In this document: positions 37,778 through 50,200 of the stretch, piece by piece | How positions within the stretch are numbered: position 1 is the first letter of the stretch | Layout of the letters: the number at the start of each line of letters is the position of its first letter | Source of the DNA: Luteimonas vadosa | Lineage (GTDB): Bacteria; Pseudomonadota; Gammaproteobacteria; Xanthomonadales; Xanthomonadaceae | Reading direction: 5' to 3' | Length of the DNA stretch: 64,000 bases | NCBI RefSeq assembly: GCF_039543545.1 | Contig: NZ_BAABJY010000001.1 | Location: forward strand, 1 to 64,000 | Made by a program: the position numbers and the translations under genes | The notes under the pieces: model-generated | The model's database searches: none | Told to the model about the DNA's origin: nothing | The model's input: only the letters and a program-made list of their open reading frames with translations

Positions 37778-38511
37778 CGATGATCGCGAACCCGAGCACC
37801 CTGTCTTTGCGCCGCGCCGCCGCGCCCGCAGCGACGGCCCTGCTGATGCTGGCAGCCATGACCGCCTGCGCGCAGCAGCCGCCACCGGCGCAACCAGCCG
37901 TGCGGGAGGCGGCGCCGCGGACGGTCGCGGTCGCCCAGGACACCCGGCCCGAGCCCAACCCAGCGCAGCCCGCGGCGGCCAAGTCGGGCGAAGGCGTCGC
38001 CATCTTCGCCGGCGGCTGCTTCTGGTGCATGGAGCCACCGTTCGACAAGCTCCCGGGCGTGATTTCCACGACGTCCGGCTACACCGGCGGACACACGGAA
38101 AATCCCACCTACGAGCAGACCACCGCCGGCAACACCGGGCACACCGAAGCGGTCCAGGTGCGCTACGACCCCACCAAGGTGGATTACCAGACGCTGCTCG
38201 ACGTGTTCTGGCGCAACATCGATCCGTTCGCGGTCGACCGCCAGTTCTGCGATGCAGGAAGCCAGTACCGCAGCGGCATCTTCCCGATGGACGCGGGCCA
38301 GAGACGCCTCGCCGAGGCCAGCAAGCAAAAGGTCGCGCAACGCTTCGAAGGCCAGGCCATCGCCACCGAGATCACTGACGCCACCGCGTTCTGGCCGGCA
38401 GAGAAGTACCACCAGGACTACTACCTGAAGAATCCGGTGCGCTACAAGTTCTACCGATTCAATTGCGGCCGCGATGCCAGGCTGGACCAGATCTGGGGCA
38501 AGCAGGGCTGA
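37774..38511 (+). CDS. msrA: Exported peptide-methionine (S)-S-oxide reductase MsrA
   Basis: MsrA reduces methionine S-sulfoxide. The 245-residue protein begins with a lipoprotein-like signal ending MTAC (Cys32) and a Pro/Ala-rich spacer to about residue 70. The MsrA domain follows with catalytic Cys82 in GGCFWCM, then TSGYTGGHTENPTYEQ and FWPAEKYHQDYY, as in active enzymes. ATG overlaps the msrB stop (ATGA), so the two stereospecific reductases are translated as a pair and both look exported. Confidence 0.94.
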   Translation: MTMIANPSTLSLRRAAAPAATALLMLAAMTACAQQPPPAQPAVREAAPRTVAVAQDTRPEPNPAQPAAAKSGEGVAIFAGGCFWCMEPPFDKLPGVISTTSGYTGGHTENPTYEQTTAGNTGHTEAVQVRYDPTKVDYQTLLDVFWRNIDPFAVDRQFCDAGSQYRSGIFPMDAGQRRLAEASKQKVAQRFEGQAIATEITDATAFWPAEKYHQDYYLKNPVRYKFYRFNCGRDARLDQIWGKQG

Positions 38512-38599
38512 CCAGCCGGTCCTCGATGCCGAGCGGCGCGATCAATGCCTGCCGCGCGGCGCGGTCGTTACGTGCCGAGGGGCGGCGGGCGTCCCGGCC

Positions 38600-39046
38600 T
38601 CAGCGCGCCTCGATGGTGAACCCGGTGAACGCGACGCCCAGGTTCCAGCCTTCGCCCTTGCCGGACAGGGCCAGCGAGACGTCGCCCTTGGTCATCGCCT
38701 GTGCCGTCGCGGCCTTGCCGGCCGCGGCATCGGCGCCCGCCGACGCGTAGGTGCCCAGCACGTCGCGGATCGTCGTGACGCCGGCGAACTCGCCGAAGCC
38801 ATTGGGGATCGTGTACTTGCCCACCGTGGGGCCGCCGCCGCGGGCCGTCAGCCGCACCGCCATCCGCTGGCCGTTGCTGCAGGACACGGTGCCCGTCCCG
38901 CTGGCGCGCTTGTAGAACACCGACCAGCCCGTCAGCGAATAGCGCATCTTGCAGGTAATGCTGCCGGCCGCCTGCGCCGGTGGCGCCGCCGGCAGGGTGA
39001 GCGCCGCAAGCGCGGCGGACAGGGCGAGGGCAGGCAGTCGAAGCAT
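38600..39046 (-). CDS. Small secreted protein of unknown function
   Basis: The 148-residue precursor has a Sec signal (about residues 1-27, ending AQAAG). The mature domain is beta-rich and glycine-rich: SGTGTVSCSNGQRM, RLTARGGGPTVGKY, TIRDVLGTYASAGAD. Two cysteines (near residues 31 and 56) may form a disulfide. I do not recognise the family. Similar small exported proteins with a GxGxVxCxNG core occur in proteobacteria, but no role is claimed. It lies between msrA (convergent) and clpB (same strand, downstream). Confidence 0.72.
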   Translation of the reverse strand: MLRLPALALSAALAALTLPAAPPAQAAGSITCKMRYSLTGWSVFYKRASGTGTVSCSNGQRMAVRLTARGGGPTVGKYTIPNGFGEFAGVTTIRDVLGTYASAGADAAAGKAATAQAMTKGDVSLALSGKGEGWNLGVAFTGFTIEAR

Positions 39047-39132
39047 GGCGGCGTATCCAAGGAAGGGTGGACGGCAAGGGTAGGCCCGACCGATTAGCCG
39101 CCGGTGAACCGGCGCGCAGCCCTCCACGGACC

Positions 39133-41733
<2,601 letters not shown>

Positions 41734-41868
41734 GGCGCGCCTCCGTCATGATCTCTTTGCCGGCATCGCGGCCATGGGCCATGGTGGCTGCCGATAGCCT
41801 GCAGATGCGGGCGCGAGCGCGGATTGCAAGCCGGGAGGCGTGCCTCGCCGGGCCTGCCCGCCACGACC

Positions 41869-42405
41869 CTAGTCCAGCGGGGTCGGTTGCAGCAATTCGA
41901 TCCAGTAGCCGTCGGGGTCCTTGGCGAAGGCGATGCTGCGCATGCTGCCGTCCTGCAGGCGCTTCTGGAACGGCACGCCCATGCCCTCCAGGCGCACGCA
42001 GGCCAGGCGCACGTCGGGCACGCTGATGCAGATGTGGCCGAAGCCGCGTGGTTCGCGGTTGCCGTCGTGGTAGACCGGCCCCGGTTCGGTTTCGGTGCCG
42101 TGGTTGTGGGTCAGCTCGAGCACGCCGCTCTGCCTTGCGAGCCACTCGCGGCACGCGTCATCCCCCTCTGGGATGTCGGCGGCGTCGCCGACCATGGCAA
42201 GGAAGTACAACGTGAACCCCGCCTCCGGATGGTCGGAACGACGCACCAGCCGGAAGCCGAGCACGCGCGTGTAGAAGTCGAGCGACGCCAGCGGATCCTT
42301 CACCCGCAGCATGGTGTGGTTGAACACGTAGTCGCGGGTCGCGGCATCGCGCATCGGCGCGACGCCGGGCGTGTCTTCAATCGGGACGATCCGTGGCGGG
42401 CCCAT
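41869..42405 (-). CDS. gloA: Lactoylglutathione lyase (glyoxalase I)
   Basis: GloA converts the methylglyoxal-glutathione hemithioacetal to S-lactoylglutathione. The 178-residue protein is of the longer type with a 20-residue N-terminal extension. Metal-ligand positions are visible as His in NHTMLRV, Glu in VLELTHNHG, His in GFGHICI and Glu in YWIELLQP. A start at the second Met (42354) is possible. It lies between pgeF and clpB on the same strand with about 100-base gaps on each side. Confidence 0.93.
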   Translation of the reverse strand: MGPPRIVPIEDTPGVAPMRDAATRDYVFNHTMLRVKDPLASLDFYTRVLGFRLVRRSDHPEAGFTLYFLAMVGDAADIPEGDDACREWLARQSGVLELTHNHGTETEPGPVYHDGNREPRGFGHICISVPDVRLACVRLEGMGVPFQKRLQDGSMRSIAFAKDPDGYWIELLQPTPLD

Positions 42406-42503
42406 GTTCAGTAGCCGGTATCAAGGATCGCCAGCGTAGCGAGCGCGGCATCACGGAGGCGTCGTCGCCACGTCGGCCGCTGCTTCGACGCCCGCGCGGC
42501 GCG

Positions 42504-43292
42504 TTAGCCGGGAGCGTCGAACCAGGCCACCGTCGCCATGCGACCGCTCCGCGTATCGCGCCGGTGCGAAAAGAAGCGACCCGCGTCCGAGATCGTGCAC
42601 TCTCCCCCACCCGCGACCTCGACGACCCCGGCACCGGTCAGCCGCCGGCGGGCCAAGGCATAGAGATCGACGCGCCAGTGCCCGGGACGCGTCGGTTCGA
42701 AGGCGTCCGCAGCCTGCGCGTCCTGGCCGACGAACGCCTCGCGGACCTCCGCCCCGACTTCGTACGCGCCAGGTCCTGCGGCCGGACCCATCCAGGCCAC
42801 GAGCTGCGCGGCCGGGGCATCCATCGCCGCCACCGTGCGCTCGAGGACCCCCGCCGCGAGCCCGCGCCAACCGGCGTGGGCGACCGCCACTTCGCTCCCG
42901 TCCCGGGCCGCGAACACCACCGGCAGGCAATCGGCGGTCAGCACGGCGACCACCACGCCGGGGACGTTCGTCACCGCCGCGTCGGCGGTCGGCGTGGAAG
43001 CAACGGCCCGGTCCTCGCGCGTTCCGGCATCCGGCCCCGTGGCATCCACGCGGAACACCGTGGTGCCGTGCACCTGCCGCAACCAGCGGGGCGCGGAGGG
43101 CAACGCGAAGCGCTCGACCAGTTCGGCGCGATTGCGATCCACCACCGCGGGATCATCGCCGTCGGCGGCGTCGCGGTTGCCGAGGTTGAAGCTGTCGAAG
43201 GGAGGATGTGAACTCCCGGCCCCATGGCGCAGCGTGGTGAAGGCATGCACGTTCGAAGGGAGCGCCCCATCCGCGCGCAGGCATGCCGTCAC
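42504..43292 (-). CDS. pgeF: Peptidoglycan editing factor PgeF (YfiH, laccase-domain)
   Basis: PgeF belongs to the cytoplasmic YfiH/DUF152 family, linked to hydrolysis of misincorporated L-Ser cell-wall precursors and also to purine-nucleoside activity. The 262-residue protein has the zinc-site motifs: VHGTTV (His), TADCLPVVF (Cys) and AHAGWRGLAAGV (His). The GTG start at 43292 overlaps the rluD stop by 4 bases (GTGA), indicating coupling. The open frame continues 286 codons upstream, but that part is antisense-like to rluD and rejected. Confidence 0.93.
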   Translation of the reverse strand: MTACLRADGALPSNVHAFTTLRHGAGSSHPPFDSFNLGNRDAADGDDPAVVDRNRAELVERFALPSAPRWLRQVHGTTVFRVDATGPDAGTREDRAVASTPTADAAVTNVPGVVVAVLTADCLPVVFAARDGSEVAVAHAGWRGLAAGVLERTVAAMDAPAAQLVAWMGPAAGPGAYEVGAEVREAFVGQDAQAADAFEPTRPGHWRVDLYALARRRLTGAGVVEVAGGGECTISDAGRFFSHRRDTRSGRMATVAWFDAPG

Positions 43293-44290
43293 CGCCGCCG
43301 GACCTCGGCATGGGCCTCGGCATCGCTGCGCAAGGCCTGGAGCAGGGCCTGCATGTCGCCGGGGATGCCTGCGGTACAGCGCACCGGCTCCCCGCTCACC
43401 GGGTGTGCGAACTCCAGGGTTTCGGCATGCAGGGCCTGCCGGCGGAACCCGCGCAGCGTGGCGACCAGCGCGTCCGACGCGCCCTTGGGCAGCTTCAGCG
43501 CCCCGCCGTACAGCGGGTCGCCGAGGATGGGGTGCTTCAGGTGCGCCATGTGCACGCGGATCTGGTGGGTCCGCCCCGTCTCCAGGCGGCACTCCAGCGC
43601 GGTGTGCGCGCGGAAGCGCTCGCGCAGCCGGTAGTGGGTCACGGCGTCGCGGCCATCCTCGCGCACGGCCATGCGGATGCGGTCCCGGGGATGGCGGTCG
43701 ATCGGCGCATCGGCCGTGCCGCCCGACACCAGCGCGCCCACCACGACCGCGAGGTATTGCCGATGCACTTCGCGCGCCGACAACTGCGCCACCAGCGACG
43801 TATGCGCAGGCAGGGTCCTGGCCACCACCATCACCCCCGACGTGTCCTTGTCGAGGCGGTGCACGATGCCTGCACGCGGCAGCGCGGACAGCGCGGGATC
43901 GCGATGCAGCAATGCGTTGACCAGGGTGCCGCTGCTGTTCCCGGCGCCGGGATGGACGACCAGCCCGGCGGGCTTGTCGATGACCAGCACGTCGGCGTCC
44001 TCGTACAGCACCTCCAGCGGGATGTCCTCGGCCACCGCTTCGGTCTGCGTCTCCAGCACCACGCGCAGGCTGACCGTTTCCCCTCCGGACACCGGATCCC
44101 TGGGACGCAGCTGGCGGCCGTCGAACAGGGCGTCGCCGGACTTGATCCACGCCGCCAGCCTGGAACGCGAGTACTCCGGGAACATCTCGGCCAGCACGGC
44201 GTCCGCGCGGCGTCCGGCCAGGGCATCGGGGACCTCGGCCTGGAGGGCTTCGGCGGTGTCACGCCGGGATTCGGTATCGGCTGCGGTCAT
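43289..44290 (-). CDS. rluD: 23S rRNA pseudouridine synthase RluD
   Basis: RluD makes pseudouridines in helix 69 of 23S rRNA. The 333-residue protein has an N-terminal S4-like RNA-binding domain (about 18-75: AGRRADAVLAEMFPEYSRSRLAAWI) and the RluA-type catalytic domain with HRLDKDTSG (catalytic Asp147). The closing region contains GRTHQIRVHM and HPILGDPLYG. It is divergent from bamD across 98 bases, an arrangement standard for gammaproteobacteria, and coupled to pgeF. Confidence 0.95.
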   Translation of the reverse strand: MTAADTESRRDTAEALQAEVPDALAGRRADAVLAEMFPEYSRSRLAAWIKSGDALFDGRQLRPRDPVSGGETVSLRVVLETQTEAVAEDIPLEVLYEDADVLVIDKPAGLVVHPGAGNSSGTLVNALLHRDPALSALPRAGIVHRLDKDTSGVMVVARTLPAHTSLVAQLSAREVHRQYLAVVVGALVSGGTADAPIDRHPRDRIRMAVREDGRDAVTHYRLRERFRAHTALECRLETGRTHQIRVHMAHLKHPILGDPLYGGALKLPKGASDALVATLRGFRRQALHAETLEFAHPVSGEPVRCTAGIPGDMQALLQALRSDAEAHAEVRRR

Positions 44291-44350
44291 GCGGATGGCT
44301 TCGGTTCAGGCGGGGGCCGCTGGCTGCGACCGCGGGCTCCCATGGACTGT

Positions 44351-44356
44351 TATTAT
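44351..44356 (+). promoter_or_regulatory. Candidate -10 element for bamD
   Basis: TATTAT at 44351-44356 is a good -10 hexamer ahead of bamD, giving a leader of about 26 bases. A matching -35 at the ideal distance is poor. It is one of the few AT-rich spots in this GC-rich intergenic region. Confidence 0.4.
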
Positions 44357-44388
44357 CGGCGCTTCGTGCCCAATCCGCCCAATCGCCC

Positions 44389-45249
44389 ATGACCCCACGC
44401 CTTTCCTGCTTCCGCCGTGCCGTGTTGCTCCTGCTGCTTGCGGTGGTGGCGACTTCGGGTTGCGCGCGCCTCAAGGGCGCCTTCAAGGACGAGGACGCGA
44501 ACGAAGGCGTGCCGGTGGAGACCCTGTACGACAAGGGCCACCGCTCGATGCGCAACGGCAACTGGGACACGGCGATCACGATCTACCGCCGCCTGGTCGC
44601 GCAGTACCCCTACGGCACGTATACCGAACAGGCGTTGATGGAAACCGCCTACGCGCAGTTCAAGTCGGGCGACAACGAGGAGGCGATCTCGACCATCGAC
44701 CGCTTCATCCGCACCTACCCGACCCATCGCAACATCGCCTACATGTACTACCTGCGCGGCCTGGTGAACTCCAACCGCGACACGGTCTTCCTGCAGCGCG
44801 TCTGGAAGCTGGACGCCAGCCGCCGGGACCTGGCCACCCCGCTGCAGGGCTACAACGACTTCAGCATCGTCGCCGAGCGCTACCCCAACAGCCGCTACGC
44901 CGCCGACGCCCGCCAGCGCATGAATGCCCTGCGCAACCTGTTCGCCCGACACGAGATGGACACGGCGCTGTACTACCTGCGGCGCGAGGCCTGGATCGCC
45001 GCGGCCACGCGCGCCAAGTACCTGCTCGAGACCTACCCGCAGAGCGAGTTCCAGAACGACGCCGTCGCCGTGCTCGCCCTGGCCTACACCGAGCTGGGAC
45101 AGGACACGCTGGCCGCCGACGCCAGGCGCGTGCTGCAGCAGAACGAGCCCGGCCATCCCTACCTGAGCGGCGACTGGCCCGACCACCCGTCCACCTTGCG
45201 CAAGCTCAACCCGTTCGCGGGCGAGAAGTCGGCGATCGACAACGACTGA
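44389..45249 (+). CDS. bamD: Outer-membrane assembly lipoprotein BamD
   Basis: BamD is the essential lipoprotein of the BAM complex that inserts beta-barrel proteins, such as the autotransporter encoded at 47-51 kb, into the outer membrane. The 286-residue precursor has the lipobox TSGC (Cys near residue 25). Five TPR-like units follow (about 45-250): ETLYDKGHRSMRNGNWDTAI, YAQFKSGDNEEAISTIDRF, PLQGYNDFSIVAERYPNS and others. A hairpin terminator follows the stop. Confidence 0.96.
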   Translation: MTPRLSCFRRAVLLLLLAVVATSGCARLKGAFKDEDANEGVPVETLYDKGHRSMRNGNWDTAITIYRRLVAQYPYGTYTEQALMETAYAQFKSGDNEEAISTIDRFIRTYPTHRNIAYMYYLRGLVNSNRDTVFLQRVWKLDASRRDLATPLQGYNDFSIVAERYPNSRYAADARQRMNALRNLFARHEMDTALYYLRREAWIAAATRAKYLLETYPQSEFQNDAVAVLALAYTELGQDTLAADARRVLQQNEPGHPYLSGDWPDHPSTLRKLNPFAGEKSAIDND

Positions 45250-45275
45250 GCCCATCGGGGAACAGCTGCACCAGG

Positions 45276-45300
45276 CGCCGCCGCAAGGCGGCGTTTCTGT
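45276..45300 (+). terminator. Intrinsic terminator after bamD
   Basis: CGCCGCC (45276-45282), loop GCAA, GGCGGCG (45287-45293), then TTTCTGTTTG. The stem is 7 bp with a stable GNRA loop and a T-rich tail, 27 bases after the stop codon. Confidence 0.85.
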
Positions 45301-45408
45301 TTGTGCCGGGGCACCAGCGAGGCAGGTGACGGGCTGGTCGTGCGAATGCCGCGGCGCTTCGGGAACAGACTCAGGGCCTGCGTCGGTAACGCTGCATCAG
45401 CGCCGCGG

Positions 45409-47046
45409 TCAGCCCGCGTAGCCGTTGGTGATCGGATAGCGTCGCTCGCGGCCAAAGGCACGGTGCGAGACCTTGGGTCCGGGCGCGGCCTGGTGCCGCT
45501 TCCATTCGCTGATGCGCACCAGCCGGAGCACGTGGTCGACGGTGTCGTCGTCGAAACCCGCGGCGATGATCTCGTCGCGCGACTGCTCCTGGTCGACATG
45601 GCGCAGCAGGATGGCGTCGAGCACGTCGTAGGGCGGCAGCGAGTCGGCGTCCTTCTGGTCCTCGCGCAGTTCCGCCGACGGCGGCCTGGCGATCACCGCC
45701 GCCGGGATCATCGGCGCGCCGGCGACCGTGTTGCGCCAGTTGGCCAGCGCGAACACCTCGGTCTTGTACAGGTCTTTGATCGGCGCATAGCCGCCGGCCA
45801 TGTCGCCGTAGATCGTCGCGTAGCCGACCGCGTACTCGCTCTTGTTGCCCGTGGTCAGCAGCAAGCCCCCGAACTTGTTGGACAAGGCCATCAGCAGTGC
45901 GCCGCGTGTGCGCGACTGCAGGTTCTCCTCGGTGGTGTCGGACTGGGTGCCCTCGAAGGTCTCCGCCAGCGCATCGAGGAAACCCTGGAACGGCTTGGCG
46001 ATCGGCAGCGTCAGCATGCGCACGCCCAGCGCGTGGCACTGTTCGGCCGCCAGGTCGTTGGACAGGTCCGCGGTATAGCGCGACGGCATCCGCACGGCGG
46101 TGACGTTGTCGGCGCCCAGCGCGTCGACCGCGATCGCCAGCACCACCGCCGAGTCGATACCGCCCGACAGGCCGATCCAGGCCTTCGAGAAGCCGTTCTT
46201 GAAGCAATAGTCCCGGGTGCCCCGGGTCACGGCACGCCAGGCCAGCGCGTCGCGACCGGCCTCCTCCTCGTGCGCCCAGCTCACGGGCACGAGGCGCCGG
46301 TCGCCGGGGAGGAAGTCGGCCACCAGCCAGTGCTCCTCGAACGCGCGCGCCGCCTCGTGCACGCGGCCGTCGCCATCGGCCAGGACGGATCCGCCGTCGA
46401 ATACCAGCGCATCCTGGCCGCCGACCAGGTTGAGGTAGGCGATGGCCACGCCGCTCTCGGTCGCCCGCGCATGCAGGAGCGCGTCGCGCTGGCTGTGCTT
46501 GTCTCGCTCGAAGGGCGAGGCGTTCGGCACCAGCACCAGCTCGGCCCCACGCGCGGCGGTCTGCGCCAGCGGTTCGCTGAACCACAGGTCCTCGCAGATG
46601 ATCAGCCCGACGTCCACGCCCTTGACCTGGAACACGCAGGTGTCGCCGTCGGGATCGACGGTGAAATAGCGGCGTTCGTCGAAGACGTTGTAGTTCGGCA
46701 GCTCGCGCTTGCGGTATGTCGCCGCGACCTTGCCGTCGCGCAGCACGCTGGCGGCGTTGTAGACCACGCTGCCGGCCGCCTGTGGCCAGCCGACCACCGC
46801 GACGATCCCCTCGACGGATTGCGCGAGCTTCTCGAGCGCAACGTGGCAATCGCTCAGGAAGGAGGGCCGCATCAGCAGGTCCTCGGGCGGGTAGCCGCTC
46901 AGCGCCAGCTCCGGGAACAGCACCAGGTCCGCCCCGTGCACGTCGCGCGCCTCGGCGATCATCAGCCCGATCCGGTCGGCATTGCGCGCTACTGCGCCGA
47001 CCGGGAAGTCGAACTGTGCCAAGGCGAGGCGGAGCGGTCGTGGCAT
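45409..47046 (-). CDS. nadE: Glutamine-dependent NAD+ synthetase
   Basis: NadE amidates nicotinic acid adenine dinucleotide to NAD+, using glutamine through an internal nitrilase domain. The 545-residue protein has the nitrilase triad Glu46 (LVLFPE), Lys113 (YRKRELPNYN) and Cys151 (ICEDLW). The synthetase domain follows with the PP-loop SGGIDS (about residue 290) and the closing TTGNKSEYAVGYATIYGD. Start ATG at 47046 (MPRPLRLAL) was chosen; a GTG 8 codons earlier (47070) is also possible. It is convergent with bamD. Confidence 0.95.
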   Translation of the reverse strand: MPRPLRLALAQFDFPVGAVARNADRIGLMIAEARDVHGADLVLFPELALSGYPPEDLLMRPSFLSDCHVALEKLAQSVEGIVAVVGWPQAAGSVVYNAASVLRDGKVAATYRKRELPNYNVFDERRYFTVDPDGDTCVFQVKGVDVGLIICEDLWFSEPLAQTAARGAELVLVPNASPFERDKHSQRDALLHARATESGVAIAYLNLVGGQDALVFDGGSVLADGDGRVHEAARAFEEHWLVADFLPGDRRLVPVSWAHEEEAGRDALAWRAVTRGTRDYCFKNGFSKAWIGLSGGIDSAVVLAIAVDALGADNVTAVRMPSRYTADLSNDLAAEQCHALGVRMLTLPIAKPFQGFLDALAETFEGTQSDTTEENLQSRTRGALLMALSNKFGGLLLTTGNKSEYAVGYATIYGDMAGGYAPIKDLYKTEVFALANWRNTVAGAPMIPAAVIARPPSAELREDQKDADSLPPYDVLDAILLRHVDQEQSRDEIIAAGFDDDTVDHVLRLVRISEWKRHQAAPGPKVSHRAFGRERRYPITNGYAG

Positions 47047-47256
47047 TGAGGCTGCCGGGTTTGCGTCCACCAGGCGCGGGACACGGTCGCGGGATTGCCC
47101 GGGGATTGTCCCAGAGCGGCAGGCCCGGCGGCCAGCCCTGCCCGGGCGCCCATCTCAGGCCGGCCAAGCCCGGGCGCGAGCCCCTCAGGGGCCCAGCGAC
47201 GCGCACGCGGCGGGAAAGCGGCCTCCAGGCCGCCTCCTCGCCCCAGCCACCGGACC

Positions 47257-50200
47257 TCAGGGGCCCGTGGCGGCGTCCGTCGTCGGTTCGTCCCGGTCGC
47301 CCCGTGCCGGCGTACGGACCTGCCCACCGAATGACAGCCACAAACCGTAGCTGTTGCTGCTGAAGTCGCTGGCCTGTTCCCGGCGGAACAGCATCGACAT
47401 CCGCCACCCACTGCCCAGCGCAAGGTCGAACCCGGCGCCGAACGCGAACAGATCCTCGTTGTAGCTGCGCAGCGCGACCAGGTAGTCGCCTGCCACCGGC
47501 TGGACGACGTAATTGACGGACACGTCGCCATCGTTGCGAAGCGCGTCGCGGTACTCGATGGTCCAGAACGGCCGGAAGGACTTCGTCCCCCAATCGAGCG
47601 CGTAACGGCCTTCCAGGCCGACCGCGAGCGTGCTGTTGTCGATCTCCTGCGCCCTGTAGGCGAGGTCGTAGATGCCAAGGCCCGACTCGCGGTAGGCGTC
47701 CAGCTCGGTCCGGCTGGTGTCGAGGCGACCGTACCCGGTCAGGGTGTTGCTCACATCCCGGTGCTCGTAGCCCACGGTCAGCGATGCGAATCGCTGGTCG
47801 CCCTCGCGGTTCGCCAATGCCATCGCGTTGGCGACGGAACTCCACCGATTAATGTCGAAGTCGAGCCGTCCCCAACCGAGCAGGCCGTCCACGAATACGT
47901 TCTCGCCCGGCCACCACAGTCCGTAGGCGGACAGCGAGCGATGCTTGCCGTTGAGTTCGGATCGGTCGTCCGCCAGGTCCGCGTCGCTCCAGCCCATGCC
48001 GCCGGCGATGCCCAGGACCAGGCGCTCGCCAACGACACGATCGAATCCAAGGCTTATCCCGTCGCTGCGGAAGTCGAAGCCGCGACTGGCGCGCGTTGCA
48101 TCACGCTCACCCACCTGGATCGTGCCAGCGGTCCAAGCGCCCCACTCCTGCGGCAACCATCCGCCGTCCGCATCGTGGCCGCCCATCGGCAAGGCGACGC
48201 CCTGTCCGCTGCCATTGGACACGTTGACGGCCAGTCCGTTGCGGGAACTGTTCCGCCCCTCCGTCGCGCGCAATTGCCGCAAGCGGTCGCGGATGTTCCC
48301 CTGCTGCGCGGCCGCGAAGCGCACGCTGGCATCGACCTGTGCCTGCAAGCCGGCCACCACCACCGGATCCTTCGTTGGATCCGGGCGCGCGGCCACCTGC
48401 AACGTCGTCGTCGCGGACGCTGCCGTGTAGTTCGTGGTCGCCGCTTGCGTCGCGGTGAGCGTCGTGGTGCCCGGTCCCACGATGGTGACCGTGCGTCCGC
48501 TGACCGTCGCCACCGCAGGGTTGCTGCTCGCGTAGGTGAAGGCGCCCGGGCTCGTGCTGGTGGGCGCGGGCAAGTCGAACGCCGGCTCACCCGTCGTCCG
48601 TTGCAACGCCCCGATCCACCCGATGGTGGGCATGGCCTGGCCGATGGCGACGTCGAGCACGACCTGCGGCGCGGCGCTGTAGTTGGCATCGCCGGCCTGG
48701 TTTGCGGTCAGGCGGCAATTGCCGGCGCCCACCATGTTGGCCGTCGTCCCGGCGACCGTGCACACCGCAGGTGTCGTGCTGCCGAACACCAGCGGGCTGC
48801 TCGAGGCACCCGCCGTGGCCGACACCGCAAAGGTCCCGTTCGGTGCATAGACCGGCGCGCCGGGATTGGCGGCGAAGTTGGTGATCGACTGTGAGGCTTG
48901 GCCGATCTGCACGTTGAGCACGACCTGCGCTGCTGCTGCGTACCTGGCGTCACCCGCCTGGTCGGCGGTCAGCACGCAGCTGCCCGCCGAGCGCATCGCA
49001 ACCGTCGAGCCGCTGACCGTACAGACCGCAGGCGTGTTGCTGCCGAAGACCACGGGGCTGCTCGAGGCGCCAGGCGTGGCCGACACGGCAAAGGTTCCCC
49101 CCGGCACGTACGTCGGTGACGCCGGATTGGCGGCGAAGTTGGCGAGGGCCTGGCTGCCTGCGCGGATTTGCGCGTTGAGCACGACCTGCGGCGCCGCCTG
49201 GTAGCTCGCATCCCCCGCCTGGTCGGCGGTCAGCGTGCAGGTGCCCGCCGACTGCATCGCAACCGTCGAACCGGTGACCGTGCACACCGAAGGCGTGGTG
49301 CTGCCGAAGACCACCGGGCTGCTCGAGGCGCCCGGCGTGGCCGACACGGCAAAGGTTCCGCCCGGCACGTACGTCGGTGACGCCGGATTGGCGGCGAAAT
49401 TGGTGATGGCCTGCGCCGAGCGCCCGATCTGGACGGTGAGCTGCACCTGCGGCGCCGCTTCGTAGTTCGCATCGCCCGCCTGGTCGGCGGTCAGCATGCA
49501 GCTGCCCGCCGCTTGCATTGTCACCGTCGTCCCGCTCACGGTGCACACCCCCGGCGTGGTGCTGCCGAACAGCACCGGGCTGCTCGAGGCGCCCGGCGTG
49601 GCGGAGACGGAGAACGTCCCGCCCGTCGCGAACACCGGCGCCGCCGGGTTGGAGGCGAAGTTGGTGATCGACTGCGGGGCGCGGCCCACGACGAGCGAGT
49701 AGGCGCGTGTCCCGGAGAAGCCATTGGACGAGGTCGCCTGCACGGTGAAGTTGAACGTCCCCGTCGCGGTCGGGGTCCCCGAAATCAAGCCCGAAGAGGA
49801 CAGGGTCAAGCCCGCGGGCAAGCTTCCCGCGGTGACCCCGAACGTATACGGCCCGGTGCCACCGTTCGTGCTGCTCGCAGTCAAGGTCTGGGAATACGCC
49901 GTGGCGAACGTCGCGCCGGGCAAGGTCGCCGGATCGATGGTCGTTGTCACAGTCGTGCAGGTCAACGTCAGGTCCACGTTTGCCGACAGGTTCATGCCAC
50001 TGACCGGGGTCACCTCGCACGCCTGGCCGGCTGGCTGTGTGACGAAGCTGATATGCCAGTTCGACCCGGGGGCCAGGGGTGTCGCGAACGAGAAGGTCGT
50101 CGCGCCCGCGGCGACCGTGGTTTGCTGGGTAGAGGCCGGATTGGTCGCATCGAGCTGCAGCGTCACCGGACCGGTGTGCCCCGTTGACGTGCCGCCGAAG

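Noticed and set aside
48631..49674. Repeats resembling a CRISPR or satellite array
   Set aside because: The unit is 261 bp, in frame, coding and without short direct repeats and spacers; it is a protein repeat.
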